DNA of 64,000 bases from Clostridia bacterium (GTDB taxonomy: Bacteria > Bacillota > Clostridia > Oscillospirales > CAG-272), in NCBI GenBank assembly GCA_017467105.1, contig JAFTSU010000027.1, forward strand, positions 1 through 64,000, in the 5' to 3' direction. The notes under the pieces were generated by a model that did not search any database, was not told the DNA's origin, and saw nothing but the letters and a program-made list of their open reading frames with translations. Below are positions 32,919 to 41,780 of the stretch, in pieces. The position numbers and the translations under genes were made by a program. Position 1 is the first letter of the stretch; every line of letters begins with the position of its first letter.

Positions 32919-34502
32919 TCAGATTTTTTCGAGTTTTCTCGCGGACGGTCCAAGAAGAATCGCCATAAACGCCGCGCACATCACGATATGAAGCAGGATA
33001 GAAACAATATAGCCGATAACGCTCATACCGAGGAGAACGGACGCTATGGCAATACCGATCATAATAACGTCCCAAACCATAGAAATGATCATAACAAGGA
33101 ATATAGGAAGAGATTGCTTTACGGGCTGCGCCTCGTTATCGTACTCCAGCTTGGGAAACGCAGTATTCAGTACAAGTCCGAGAATACCAAACAGCAAGGA
33201 CGTAAGCGTGGGAATGACGATCATAAACGGAAGATCTATACCGTAAGCGCCCGTGCCGACTATAAGAATTATTGAAGCAAGAACTGTAGGTGTAACGGTT
33301 ACTATAATGTGAGAGAGTAGCTTGGACAAGAGAATCTGCCGAGACGTGATGGGCATACTCTTTGGTATCCAGAAGCTCTTCCCCTCCATAGAAACCGCAG
33401 CGGCTGACGGCATATTTAAAGATGCGCATATACAAAGGGCGCTGGCAAGGACGGGATATATCGCATCACGGGATAAGCCGAGCTCTGAGAGCATAGGCGT
33501 AATCTCACCGATTTTAACTACCGTAGCGACGGCAAGGATTATGGAGAAGATAACGCCCATAGACGAGTTAAGCATATACACCGACGACGAGAAGAAGCGG
33601 CGAAGCTCCTTGACCGTCAAGGCATATATCGCTCCGCGTCGCTCCAGCCTCGAGCGCTTATACTCTCTGCGGGCGGTCGTGCCGTGGCTTGTGATAATGG
33701 AAATATATTTTCCGGAGATAAGCTTGTATGCAATTGCCGTAGCGCCTATACACAGTATAGCCAATACGGCAGTGTGGAGAGGAGAAAGGGTTGCCGCTTT
33801 TCCGATAAAGGCGATGAACGGTATATGAGGATATGACGTGATCATCTCCTCTTCCTCCATACCTGCGTTCTCCACGATTCCGAAATAGAATATAAAGTAT
33901 ACCACGAGGAAAAATAAGGAGGTCACGGTAGTGATGAGAGTTTTATGCTTTATCCGTTTAACTATAGCCGCCACGGCATAACCGAGCGCCGACGCAAGCG
34001 AGGTAGCGAGCAGAGGTAATAGCAGAAACGCGAGGGCACCTCCGATAATGCCCACAGGCGAGCCGCCCATAAAGCCGTAAACGACGATGGCCGGAAGCAT
34101 AACGAGCGCCATCTCAATATAATTATAGACAAGCACGGTAGCGATACGGCTGAGCATTATATTGCCCGGGCTTATAGGCATAGAAAGAAGCAACTCGTTA
34201 TCCTTGCAGTCGAACAGCTCCGCCTTGGTCTCAAATATACTGAAAATGAAAACCATTGAAAAACCGATGAGCATAAAAAGACCGAAGTACATAGCGTAGT
34301 CGCCCGCAGGAATATAAAACATCCCCATAGACACAGCCATAAGCGTAAACAATCCTATAAAGGTGACTCCGAGATAGAGCATCAAAATGCTGACCAAAAC
34401 GATTTTCCCCGCGGAAAGCTTCGCGGGCTTACCGTCCTTGCTCCTTCCCTTAAAGGATGCGAAGGTGGCGCGGAGCCTAAGCGCCAGAAGAGTTCTAATC
34501 AT
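32919..34502 (-). CDS. ABC-2-like exporter permease
   Basis: A polytopic membrane protein with about 12 hydrophobic segments and a Lys-rich loop near residue 270 (KSRLERRGAIYALTVKELRRFF-like) between two halves. It begins MIRTLLALRLRATF, typical of Firmicutes 'putative ABC exporter' permeases. I chose Met at 34502, which overlaps the end of the ATPase gene by 8 bases; the longer frame to 34562 would overlap it more and has no ribosome site. 527 residues. Together with the ATPase it should form an exporter; cargo unknown. Confidence 0.85.
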   Translation of the reverse strand: MIRTLLALRLRATFASFKGRSKDGKPAKLSAGKIVLVSILMLYLGVTFIGLFTLMAVSMGMFYIPAGDYAMYFGLFMLIGFSMVFIFSIFETKAELFDCKDNELLLSMPISPGNIMLSRIATVLVYNYIEMALVMLPAIVVYGFMGGSPVGIIGGALAFLLLPLLATSLASALGYAVAAIVKRIKHKTLITTVTSLFFLVVYFIFYFGIVENAGMEEEEMITSYPHIPFIAFIGKAATLSPLHTAVLAILCIGATAIAYKLISGKYISIITSHGTTARREYKRSRLERRGAIYALTVKELRRFFSSSVYMLNSSMGVIFSIILAVATVVKIGEITPMLSELGLSRDAIYPVLASALCICASLNMPSAAAVSMEGKSFWIPKSMPITSRQILLSKLLSHIIVTVTPTVLASIILIVGTGAYGIDLPFMIVIPTLTSLLFGILGLVLNTAFPKLEYDNEAQPVKQSLPIFLVMIISMVWDVIMIGIAIASVLLGMSVIGYIVSILLHIVMCAAFMAILLGPSARKLEKI

Positions 34503-35214
34503 TTTCAGCACCGCCTTCAAGCTCGAGGAATACCGACTCGAGAGACTCCTCGCCCAGAACATCTTCCATACTACCCTCTATGACAAGCTTACCGTCCTTG
34601 ATAATAGCGACCTTATCACATAGCTTCTCCGCCACGTCCAGAACGTGAGTCGAAAAGAAGATAGAGCCCCCTCTCTCACAATGCTCGTGCATCATTTCCT
34701 TGAGAGTGTATGACGCCTTTGGGTCGAGTCCGACGAACGGTTCGTCCATTATAATGAGCTTCGGGTCGTGGAGCCAAGCTGAAATAATAGCCAGCTTCTG
34801 CTTCATTCCGTGAGAATAGGCGGAGATAGGCTGAGCCAGATCTGCAGTAAGTCCGAATTTATCGGCAAGAGCCGCTATACGCTCGTTACGAACCTCAGCC
34901 GACACTCCGTACACGTCAGCAACGAAATTCAGATATCTGATACCCGAGAGGAACTCGTAAAGATCGGGATTATCGGGTATGTATGCGGTGATAGATTTAG
35001 TCCCCAAGGGATCTGAGGAAACCGACTTACCGTCTATATAAATATTTCCCTCGTCGGCGGATATTATACCCATACAAGCCTTGAGCGTGGTGGTTTTACC
35101 TGCTCCGTTATGTCCGATGAAGCCGCAGATAACACCGTCGGGGATTTCAAGCGTAAGATCGTCCACGGCGCATTTTTCTCCGTATCTTTTTGTTAAGCCT
35201 TCTATTCTAAGCAT
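34495..35214 (-). CDS. ABC transporter ATP-binding protein
   Basis: 239 residues with Walker A GHNGAGKTT, Q-loop region TAYIPDNPDLYE, a signature loop of the form SHGMKQKLAIISA, Walker B KLIIMDEPFVGLDP and the switch STHVLDVAEKLCD. The YSHGMKQ signature belongs to the CcmA/YxlF-like exporter group, not to importers. First gene of the operon behind a near-consensus promoter, with GGAG before the ATG. It powers the permease encoded downstream. Confidence 0.93.
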   Translation of the reverse strand: MLRIEGLTKRYGEKCAVDDLTLEIPDGVICGFIGHNGAGKTTTLKACMGIISADEGNIYIDGKSVSSDPLGTKSITAYIPDNPDLYEFLSGIRYLNFVADVYGVSAEVRNERIAALADKFGLTADLAQPISAYSHGMKQKLAIISAWLHDPKLIIMDEPFVGLDPKASYTLKEMMHEHCERGGSIFFSTHVLDVAEKLCDKVAIIKDGKLVIEGSMEDVLGEESLESVFLELEGGAEND

Positions 35215-35253
35215 TTAAGCACTCCTTTCTTACAGAAGATTTAGATGTATAAA

Positions 35254-35282
35254 ATAATAGCACAAGTGAAAAAACATGTCAA
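35254..35282 (-). promoter_or_regulatory. Promoter for the ABC exporter-DUF3810-murA operon
   Basis: Minus strand TTGACA (35277-35282), 17-base spacer, TATTAT (35254-35259), extended by TGTGC. Confidence 0.8.
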
Positions 35283-35341
35283 TAAAATCTAAAATAATTT
35301 TACACTTTTCTCATTAAAAAAAGCGATCATCAAACGCCTTA

Positions 35342-36166
35342 TTACTTATGCTCCGCGCCGTCTCCGAAAAGGATATCAACGTTTCTCTCGGGAACGGCTC
35401 TGCCTCTCCAGGCAAACGCACGCGCGGAAAAGGCGGCGGCGTCCATAGAATCAAGTATCTCACGGTTAAGAAGATCTATTCTGTCCCTGTAGAAAAATTC
35501 AATTGGCGTAAGACGTGGAGTATGATTATGAGGGCAAAAGCTCTGACACCTGTCACAGCCCCACGCTGTATTAAATTCGCGCATAAGAGCCTTCTCGCTC
35601 TCTGTAAGCTCTCCCTTTCGCTGAGTAATAGCCGAAAGACAGTCCGCGCCCTCGCCCCGAAGTATACCGGTGGGACAGGCGCTACGGCACGCGCCGCAAT
35701 GCTCGCAGCCGACGGGCTCGATCGGCGCTGTGGCACCTAACAGATCAGGATCTATATCCGTGATCACGTCACCGATGAAAACGTAAGAGCCGTATTTTTC
35801 ATTAATCAGAAGTCCGTTGTCTCCAGCAATGCCAAGACCGCCTATAAGCGCGGCGTGACGCTCGTCTATCGGACTGTGATCGCCGAAGGAGCGGAATTTG
35901 GCATTCGGATAATAGGAGCTTAAGAAAAAAATTATTTTTTCCCCTACCTCACGCAGTAGAATGTGATAGTCAAGAGAGGAGGCGTATCCGGATATATTCA
36001 CGGTCTTGCCCGTGTAATACGGCAAAAGATATATAATTACCGCTTTGGGAGCAAAGCCCGATCTCTCCCTGATGCGAGGAGTAGCCTCTATGCAGTCGGC
36101 GTAAGGAAGAACCGCACAGTATTCGATATTCATACTTTGAAGAAGCTCTGACAGCTTACCGTTCAT
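35342..36166 (-). CDS. QueG-like (epoxyqueuosine-reductase-family) iron-sulfur protein, short form
   Basis: QueG reduces epoxyqueuosine in tRNA with a corrinoid and two [4Fe-4S] clusters. This protein has the N-terminal DUF1730 part with DHSPIDERHAALIGGLG (the Asp corresponds to the catalytic acid region) and two cluster motifs: CEHCGACRSACPTG and WGCDRCQSFCPHN. I use Met at 36166 behind a strong GGAGG, giving 274 residues, about 100 fewer than QueG, because the C-terminal HEAT-like tRNA-binding part is absent. So it may act on another substrate, or be a minimal QueG. A QueT gene lies 5 kb away. Confidence 0.8.
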   Translation of the reverse strand: MNGKLSELLQSMNIEYCAVLPYADCIEATPRIRERSGFAPKAVIIYLLPYYTGKTVNISGYASSLDYHILLREVGEKIIFFLSSYYPNAKFRSFGDHSPIDERHAALIGGLGIAGDNGLLINEKYGSYVFIGDVITDIDPDLLGATAPIEPVGCEHCGACRSACPTGILRGEGADCLSAITQRKGELTESEKALMREFNTAWGCDRCQSFCPHNHTPRLTPIEFFYRDRIDLLNREILDSMDAAAFSARAFAWRGRAVPERNVDILFGDGAEHK

Positions 36167-36225
36167 ATTACAACCTCCGTTTTTTATTATTATACACCTG
36201 CGCGCGCCCGATTTCAAGATATTTC

Positions 36226-36254
36226 TTGACTTTGCCGGCTTTAAGTGATATAAT
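36226..36254 (+). promoter_or_regulatory. Promoter for the plsY operon
   Basis: TTGACT (36226-36231), 17-base spacer, TATAAT (36249-36254). Confidence 0.75.
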
Positions 36255-36305
36255 AATTTTTGGCGCATAACCTGCGCCCTCCATAAAAATCAGAGGAGGA
36301 GCTTT

Positions 36306-37076
36306 ATGTTTGAATTAAATCTTGGCCTTTTCGCATATTTGCAGAAGATAGGCACCTTTACGGCGCAATGGCAGGAGACCGTTACCTTGCTTGGATTCGT
36401 GCTTATCAGCATTGCGGTATCTTATCTGCTCGGCAGTATAAACTCTGCGGTTCTGATCTCTACGGTGCTGTACCGTGACGATATAAGAAAGCACGGAAGC
36501 GGAAACGGCGGTCTTACCAATATGCACAGGACCTTTGGTCTGAAGGCTGCGGGACTTACGCTTCTTGGCGATATGCTCAAGACTGCCCTGGCAATATTCG
36601 TAACCGGCACTCTGCTCGGCTTCTTTTACACTCACGGAATAAGCGGATACATAGGTTACTGCTATATGTCTGCGCTGTTCGTGGTGCTGGGTCATATTTT
36701 CCCGATCTACTACGGCTTCAAGGGCGGTAAGGGAGTTTTGGTAACAGCCGTTGCGGCTCTGATACTCACCCCTATTCCCTTCGCTATACTTCTGCTTCTG
36801 TTCATCGCTATAGTCTGGATTTCGGGATATATTTCTCTCGGCTCCGTTTCTGCTGCCGTGCTGTATCCCGTAGTAATATCCGGTTACTTCAACGTGCTGG
36901 GTATGCCTACCGAGGGAATCACCTCCCTTTCTACGATCATAATAGCCATACTGATCGTATGTTGCCACAGAGAGAATCTGAAGCGGATAAGCAACAGAAC
37001 AGAGAGAAAATTCTCGTTTAAAAAGAAGCCTGAGGTACAGCTCGAGAAGAAGGACGAGAGCGAAGATGAAGAATAA
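36306..37076 (+). CDS. plsY: Glycerol-3-phosphate acyltransferase PlsY-like
   Basis: An integral membrane enzyme that acylates glycerol 3-phosphate with acyl phosphate, giving lysophosphatidate. The three PlsY loops are visible: LLGSINSAV and KHGSGNGGLTNMHRTFG, GHIFPIYYGFKGGKGVLV, and the late CCHRENLKRISNRTERKF. At 256 residues it is longer than most (about 200), with an extra N-terminal 30 residues and a charged Lys/Glu tail. Asn replaces the usual SGNIGATN spacing (GNGGLTNM). First of an overlapping gene set with the methyltransferase, tsaE, tsaB and rpiB. Confidence 0.9.
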   Translation: MFELNLGLFAYLQKIGTFTAQWQETVTLLGFVLISIAVSYLLGSINSAVLISTVLYRDDIRKHGSGNGGLTNMHRTFGLKAAGLTLLGDMLKTALAIFVTGTLLGFFYTHGISGYIGYCYMSALFVVLGHIFPIYYGFKGGKGVLVTAVAALILTPIPFAILLLLFIAIVWISGYISLGSVSAAVLYPVVISGYFNVLGMPTEGITSLSTIIIAILIVCCHRENLKRISNRTERKFSFKKKPEVQLEKKDESEDEE

Positions 37077-38256
37077 TACGGATTTTATCTCTCTTCTCTC
37101 CCTCGCTGTGCGAAGAGAAGCGCTTAAAAAGCTCGTCTTCTCAAGACCGACGGAAGGCGAGGTCTTCAAAATAACGGCAAGGCTCGTAGCTCACAGAGGA
37201 AAGAGACTTCTGGCTATGGAGTATTCTCTCCCCGGAAACACCGTCTCCCAGAGAAACGTAAGAGAAGATGAGATAGAAAGCGTGATAGGAGAGCTCGCGG
37301 ACCGTTACAAGCAGATCAACCTGATCACAACTCTTGGAGAGGCGGAGAGAAGGATCTCAAAAAAAGGAGCATCCGTCCTGCTTGGAGGAGATGCACTTAT
37401 GCGAAGGCTGAGCTGCGAAAGCGTGCCTGCAGAAAGCGCGCTAGAGGAGCTTGATAAGAAAAAGAATTATATCCTTAGCGGTGACGAGGCTTTTCTGATC
37501 AAGCTTGGAATTTCCTCGGAAAAAGGCAGAATTCACGATAAAAAGCAAGGTAAATTCAGGCAGATTAATAGATTTCTTGAGCATATAGAAGATATTTACG
37601 ACAAGCTGCCGAAGGATAGCGAGCTTATCGTGTACGATCTTTGCTGCGGAAAAAGTTATCTCAGCTTTGCGGTCTATTATTATCTGACCGAGGTCAAGGG
37701 ACGCAAGGTCAGGATGACAGGCGCGGATCTCAAAAGAGACGTTATACTGTGGTGCGAGGGTCTGGCTATGGAGCTTGGATATCACGGAATGAAATTTCTC
37801 GTAGCGGATATTTCCACTCTGGAGCTTGACGCAAAGCCCGATATGGTAATATCCTTGCATGCGTGCGACGTAGCTACGGATATCGTGCTTGATACCGCGC
37901 TAAGACTGAATGCGAAAATAATTTTGTCAACTCCCTGCTGCCACAGATATCTCTACGGAAGGATCAATTCCCCGGAGCTTAAATTTGTTACCGATAATCC
38001 TCATATTTCGGTAAAGCTGTGCGAGGCTCTGACGGATTCATTAAGAGTGCTTAAGCTTCGGGCAGGCGGATATTCCGTATCGGCTCTTGAGCTTACCGAC
38101 CCGGAAAACACTCCAAAGAATACTCTGATAAGAGCTATCAGAAACACAAGCTTGTCCGAGCAACAGCTTAGTAAAGCAACGGAAGAATACAACGCCGCGC
38201 TGCGCTTTGTTATGGGTGACGGCGCTGACGGTTATTTGAAGGATATTTTACAATGA
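37066..38256 (+). CDS. SAM-dependent methyltransferase (Methyltransf_32-like)
   Basis: 396 residues. The central Rossmann methyltransferase fold has motif I LIVYDLCCGKSYLSFAVYYYL, an acidic end of strand 2 (GADLKRD), and CDVATDIVLDTALR with STPCCHRYL, a pattern of the GSTCD/Methyltransf_32 group that acts on RNA or small molecules. About 180 N-terminal residues have no known domain. It overlaps plsY by 11 bases and tsaE by 4 bases, so it is translated with them; its position beside tsa genes hints at RNA modification, which is inference only. Confidence 0.82.
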   Translation: MKNNTDFISLLSLAVRREALKKLVFSRPTEGEVFKITARLVAHRGKRLLAMEYSLPGNTVSQRNVREDEIESVIGELADRYKQINLITTLGEAERRISKKGASVLLGGDALMRRLSCESVPAESALEELDKKKNYILSGDEAFLIKLGISSEKGRIHDKKQGKFRQINRFLEHIEDIYDKLPKDSELIVYDLCCGKSYLSFAVYYYLTEVKGRKVRMTGADLKRDVILWCEGLAMELGYHGMKFLVADISTLELDAKPDMVISLHACDVATDIVLDTALRLNAKIILSTPCCHRYLYGRINSPELKFVTDNPHISVKLCEALTDSLRVLKLRAGGYSVSALELTDPENTPKNTLIRAIRNTSLSEQQLSKATEEYNAALRFVMGDGADGYLKDILQ

Positions 38257-38690
38257 TTTTCACAACTAAAAGCGAGGCAGAAACAGAGAAGATCGGTTAT
38301 CGTCTTGCTGAAATTTTATCCGGTGACGGACTTGAGCGCGCTTTTATCGCTATGAGAGGCGAGATGGGCGTTGGCAAGACTGCATTCACCAGAGGATTTG
38401 CCTCATACTTCGATATCAGCGGTGTAAGAAGTCCCACCTATACGGTGGTTAACGAATATCGCGGAAAATGCAGAATTTTTCATTTCGATATGTACAGGAT
38501 CTCAGACGGAGATGATCTCTATTCTATCGGATATGACGATTACGTAGAGAGCGATGGCTTCTGTATTGCTGAGTGGTCGGAGAATATTTCTGATTATCTT
38601 CCGGACGGCACTATAACGGTTACAATTAATCGAACATCGGAGGAAAACGGAAGGGAGATCGTGATAGACTATGAAAATTCTGGCGTTTGA
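38253..38690 (+). CDS. tsaE: tRNA t6A biosynthesis ATPase TsaE
   Basis: Part of the TsaBDE complex that makes N6-threonylcarbamoyladenosine at A37 of ANN-decoding tRNAs. P-loop RGEMGVGKTAF lies near residues 35-45, followed by VRSPTYTVVNEY and the family box FHFDMYRI. 145 residues. Its start overlaps the methyltransferase stop by 4 bases and its end overlaps tsaB by 20 bases. Confidence 0.95.
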   Translation: MIFTTKSEAETEKIGYRLAEILSGDGLERAFIAMRGEMGVGKTAFTRGFASYFDISGVRSPTYTVVNEYRGKCRIFHFDMYRISDGDDLYSIGYDDYVESDGFCIAEWSENISDYLPDGTITVTINRTSEENGREIVIDYENSGV

Positions 38691-39387
38691 AGGAACCGCG
38701 CGAATAGCTTCCGTTGCCGTTGTAGAGGACACGCGAATACTTGCGAGCTACTCGGTTGATAACGGACTGACTCAAAGCGAGCTGCTTCTGCCTATGGCAG
38801 AGGATATGCTTAAGGCGCTGAAGCTTGATTTTGACGATATCGGACTTTACGCTGTGTCCGTGGGCCCCGGCTCATTTACCGGTGTAAGAATAGGCGTTGC
38901 TTTGGTAAAGGGACTCGCCTTTGGAAAGAATACTCCCTGCGCCTCCGTATCTACCCTTGAGGCTCTGGCGGAAAATCTCAGTCCTATGCGCGCTATAATC
39001 GTGCCGTGCATGGACGCCAGAAGAAATCAGGTATATAACGCTATATTTGAGGGTGACGGAAAATGCATAAGACGTCTGACGGCTGACAGAGCCATCTCCT
39101 TGACGGATCTGTGCGAGGAATTGAAGGATTATTCGGATAAGCATATATTTGTCTGCGGCGACGGGTACGAGGTTGCCATAAAGGCTCTTACCGCCGGCGG
39201 CATAAAGTGCGAGACGACCCCCGAGATGCTTATCGGAGAGAGCGCCGTATCTGTAGCCAGAGTGGCAAAAAGGCTCTACGATAACGGAGAGACGGTGACG
39301 GATACAGCTCTTATGCCTACTTATCTGAGACTGCCTCAGGCAGAAAGAGAAAGACTTGAAAGGGAAAATATTACTAAACAGGTGTGA
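38671..39387 (+). CDS. tsaB: tRNA t6A biosynthesis protein TsaB
   Basis: The inactive ASKHA-fold partner of TsaD. Starts MKILAFEGTARIASVAVV and holds GLTQSELLLPM, the SVGPGSFTGVRIG signature and ACMDARR-like PCMDARRNQVY. 238 residues. Coupled to tsaE by overlap. The tsaD and rimI genes that often follow are not here; rpiB comes next. Confidence 0.95.
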   Translation: MKILAFEGTARIASVAVVEDTRILASYSVDNGLTQSELLLPMAEDMLKALKLDFDDIGLYAVSVGPGSFTGVRIGVALVKGLAFGKNTPCASVSTLEALAENLSPMRAIIVPCMDARRNQVYNAIFEGDGKCIRRLTADRAISLTDLCEELKDYSDKHIFVCGDGYEVAIKALTAGGIKCETTPEMLIGESAVSVARVAKRLYDNGETVTDTALMPTYLRLPQAERERLERENITKQV

Positions 39388-39391
39388 CGAT

Positions 39392-39841
39392 ATGAAAAGA
39401 ATTATACACATAGGCGCTGACAGCGCAGGATATGAATTAAAGGAACTGATTAAGGAGCATTTATCAGATCTCGGATATACCGTGACCGACCATGGCTGTA
39501 ACTCCACCGCATCGTGCCATTATCCCGAATTTGCATCCAAGGTTTCAAGAGCCGTGCAGGATGATCTTGACGGAGCATTCGGAATACTCGTGTGCGGTTC
39601 GGGCATAGGTATGTCGATGTGCGCGAATAAGCACGTCGGTATCAGGGCGGCGCTTTGCGGAGATACATTCTCTGCCAGAATTACACGTATGCACAACGAC
39701 GCGAACGTGCTGTGTATAGGCGCGAGAGTTATCGGCTCTCATCTGGCGCTTGATATAGTTGACTCATTCCTCGGAGCAGAATTTGAGGGCGGACGTCATA
39801 AGATCCGCGTGGATATGATAAACGAATTGGATAAGAGATGA
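39392..39841 (+). CDS. rpiB: Ribose-5-phosphate isomerase B (RpiB/LacAB family)
   Basis: It interconverts ribose 5-phosphate and ribulose 5-phosphate. Starts MKRIIHIGADSAGYELKE, with phosphate-site residues DHGC and the catalytic Cys68 in LVCGSGIGMSMCANK; RITRMHNDANVLCIGARVIG carries the conserved His. I use Met at 39392 (149 residues, normal) rather than the upstream frame start at 39356, which lies inside tsaB. It follows tsaB by 4 bases. Confidence 0.93.
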   Translation: MKRIIHIGADSAGYELKELIKEHLSDLGYTVTDHGCNSTASCHYPEFASKVSRAVQDDLDGAFGILVCGSGIGMSMCANKHVGIRAALCGDTFSARITRMHNDANVLCIGARVIGSHLALDIVDSFLGAEFEGGRHKIRVDMINELDKR

Positions 39842-40092
39842 CCTAATAAAAGAGCTTCGGGCCGAAGCAGCTTAACGATATTGCCTATGCAAGCTGATGC
39901 TATAAAAGGATTTTGACAAATGACGGCAAGCCGCCGTTAATCAAAGCTCCGCTTATGTTCTCAAGCTTTTTGCGATCCATAAATACAGCTTTCGTTCTTC
40001 GGTGCGTGTAAGCTTCATTTTCGGTAAAGCCGATCCGTAAGCTTCTTTGCTCGGTTTATGTAATCGTGAGGCTGTATCCAATTGCATACTCA
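39842..40092. other. Intergenic region without recognisable gene
   Basis: A 251-bp gap between convergent rpiB and the MecA-like gene. It has one short palindrome, GCTTCGGGCCGAAGC, just after rpiB and no clear T tract, ORF or promoter. Confidence 0.5.
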
Positions 40093-40665
40093 TTAAATGA
40101 GCGGACAATCCGAGATCCTCGTAAAATGCTCGGATACGAATATAGGGGCATCCCCGTTAAGTCTATCCCCGAATTCCAGAATCAGCGGCAGCTCAGGCGT
40201 GTTATCGCACTTGCCTATCTCCTCAAGAAGCAAATAATAGCTACCGCCTCCATCATAATAAACCTCACCCTTCGGGCACACTCCCGAGGGGTGCTTTTTT
40301 AATGCGCGAAGAGCCTCCGCAACGTTTTCTTCCGAGAGAAAGCGATAGCAGGCTGTCGCCCTCGCTAAGACCGTTACCGTTTTCGACGAGGATACGAGCC
40401 CGGCATTTTCCTTAGATAAAAGTCCCAGCTTGGTCACGAAAAGCTCACAGCCTCTGCTTCTATCCGGATATATCTGTATGAGCATTTTATCTGACGTGTG
40501 ATCAAAGCCGGACATCTTCCCCGCTCTCTCCAGCACTCTCCACATACTGCGTCTGGATGCGGGCGTGTCACTGATAGGCGTTTTTATATTTATGCCAAGC
40601 TCAGAAACGTCCCTCTCGGTCAGCACTATTTTCATCTTGTGTTCGCCAATAAGTAAGACTTCCAA
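40093..40665 (-). CDS. MecA-like adaptor protein
   Basis: MecA proteins bind ClpC and deliver unfolded or regulatory proteins to ClpCP. The N-terminus (TTG start, MEVLLIGEHKMKIVL) aligns with the MecA start MEIERINENTIKV-like region, and DVSELGI follows as in the family. The C-terminal half (VTVLARATACYRFLSEENVAEALRAL, EVYYDGGGSYYLLLE, LILEFGDRLNG) matches the MecA/YpbH dimer domain. 190 residues, a little short. GCGGAG lies 7 bases before the TTG, which settles this start over the ATG at 40635. Confidence 0.85.
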   Translation of the reverse strand: MEVLLIGEHKMKIVLTERDVSELGINIKTPISDTPASRRSMWRVLERAGKMSGFDHTSDKMLIQIYPDRSRGCELFVTKLGLLSKENAGLVSSSKTVTVLARATACYRFLSEENVAEALRALKKHPSGVCPKGEVYYDGGGSYYLLLEEIGKCDNTPELPLILEFGDRLNGDAPIFVSEHFTRISDCPLI

Positions 40666-40873
40666 TATAATCTCCGCTCTGTTTCGTTTTATTTCATTAT
40701 ACTGCGCTTGATCAATTCACGCTACATTGAAGGACCGCGACGACCCAAGCGATGAGAACGAGGCGGAAATATCCAAGCGTTCCGCGGCTCTTTTATCGCT
40801 GTGGGAAGGGTATACTGAGATTTTTATAACTTATGTGCATAGCAATACGTAAAAATGACTCTTGAAATAATTA

Positions 40874-40902
40874 TTGATTTTTTTCTTTGGGTGTGCTATA
40901 AT
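40874..40902 (+). promoter_or_regulatory. Promoter for queT
   Basis: TTGATT (40874-40879), 17-base spacer, TATAAT (40897-40902), extended by TGTGC; almost the same sequence as the helicase-nuclease promoter. The rest of the 309-bp gap upstream, back to 40666, shows nothing I can name. Confidence 0.8.
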
Positions 40903-40907
40903 AGCTC

Positions 40908-40966
40908 TCGGTGAGTTCGAGACCTTCCTCACCCAGCCTTTCGGCAAAAAAACAAAACTAAAGGAG
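40908..40966 (+). promoter_or_regulatory. preQ1-I-like riboswitch candidate in the queT leader
   Basis: Stem GGTGAG (40910-40915) with CTCACC (40928-40933) encloses a loop TTCGAGACCTTC that resembles the preQ1-I loop TTCTAGCTACACC. An A-rich tail ends AACTAA at 40956-40961, joined to the ribosome site AAGGAG, as in translational preQ1-I switches. A small hairpin GCC/GGC (near 40936-40945) is inserted between stem and A-rich tail, which is not in the usual motif. The downstream QueT family is a known preQ1 regulon member. Confidence 0.55.
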
Positions 40967-40974
40967 AATATAAT

Positions 40975-41481
40975 ATGAAAAAAAGGAATGCGGTTCTATA
41001 CACGACCCGCGGCGCTATGGTAGGCGCTTTGTACGTCGCTTTGACCTGGCTATGCTCTGTCCTTGGACTGTCGAGCGGTGTGATACAGCTACGGATATCT
41101 GAGGCTTTGTGCATTCTGCCCGTATTTATGCCCGAGGCGGTGCCCGGACTCTATATCGGATGTATGCTGTCCAATCTTATCGCCGGGGGAAACGTATGGG
41201 ACGTAATATTTGGAAGTCTGGCAACGCTGATCGGCTCTATAGGAGCGAGGGCAATGCGTCGTCTGCCGCGTAAGCTGATCTGGTGCGCTACTCTGCCTAC
41301 GGTGCTTGCGAATATGCTTATAGTTCCTATGGTGATCATTCTCGCGTACGGATCTGAGGAAGCGTATTGGTTTATAGCCGCCACGGTTGGAATAGGCGAG
41401 GCTATATGCGCCGGCATCGGAGGCGTCGCGCTCTACTATATGCTTAACGGCTCGGGTATCTTCGGAAACGGTAAGCTGTGA
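40975..41481 (+). CDS. queT: QueT-family ECF transporter S component (queuosine-precursor uptake)
   Basis: 168 residues with five or six TM segments. Family marks are GALYVALTWLCSVLGLSSGVIQLRISEALCILP-like (here in short: VIQLRISEALCILP), FMPEAVPGLYIGCMLSNLIAGG and WDVIFGSLATLIGS. QueT proteins bind queuine or preQ0/preQ1 and work with the shared ECF module. AAAGGAG precedes the ATG within a preQ1-I-like leader, so expression is likely shut off by preQ1. A terminator follows after about 85 bp. Confidence 0.9.
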   Translation: MKKRNAVLYTTRGAMVGALYVALTWLCSVLGLSSGVIQLRISEALCILPVFMPEAVPGLYIGCMLSNLIAGGNVWDVIFGSLATLIGSIGARAMRRLPRKLIWCATLPTVLANMLIVPMVIILAYGSEEAYWFIAATVGIGEAICAGIGGVALYYMLNGSGIFGNGKL

Positions 41482-41564
41482 CGGTACGAGCTATTAAAGA
41501 TATTAACATACCGTAATAAGATTTACTCTGAGCGACGGAACAAAGCCAACCATTAATGAGATAA

Positions 41565-41593
41565 GGACAGAGAATTCTCTGTCCTCTTTTTTT
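41565..41593 (+). terminator. Terminator after queT
   Basis: Perfect palindrome GGACAGAGAA/TTCTCTGTCC, then CTTTTTTT. Confidence 0.95.
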
Positions 41594-41717
41594 AGCGGGG
41601 AAATCCATACGGCCCAGTGCCGTTATATATTGATAAGCAAAACCGCACATATCCGTTGCTGGCTTTTATGCTTATTTAAGCTTTAAAGACTATAATATTC
41701 AGATGGATCAATGCTTA

Positions 41718-41746
41718 TTGATTTTTCACGTTTTATATGGTAAAAT
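41718..41746 (+). promoter_or_regulatory. Promoter for the two-component system
   Basis: TTGATT (41718-41723), 17-base spacer, TAAAAT (41741-41746). Confidence 0.7.
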
Positions 41747-41780
41747 TTATATATTCTGGTAAAGAGATGGGAGACAAGTA

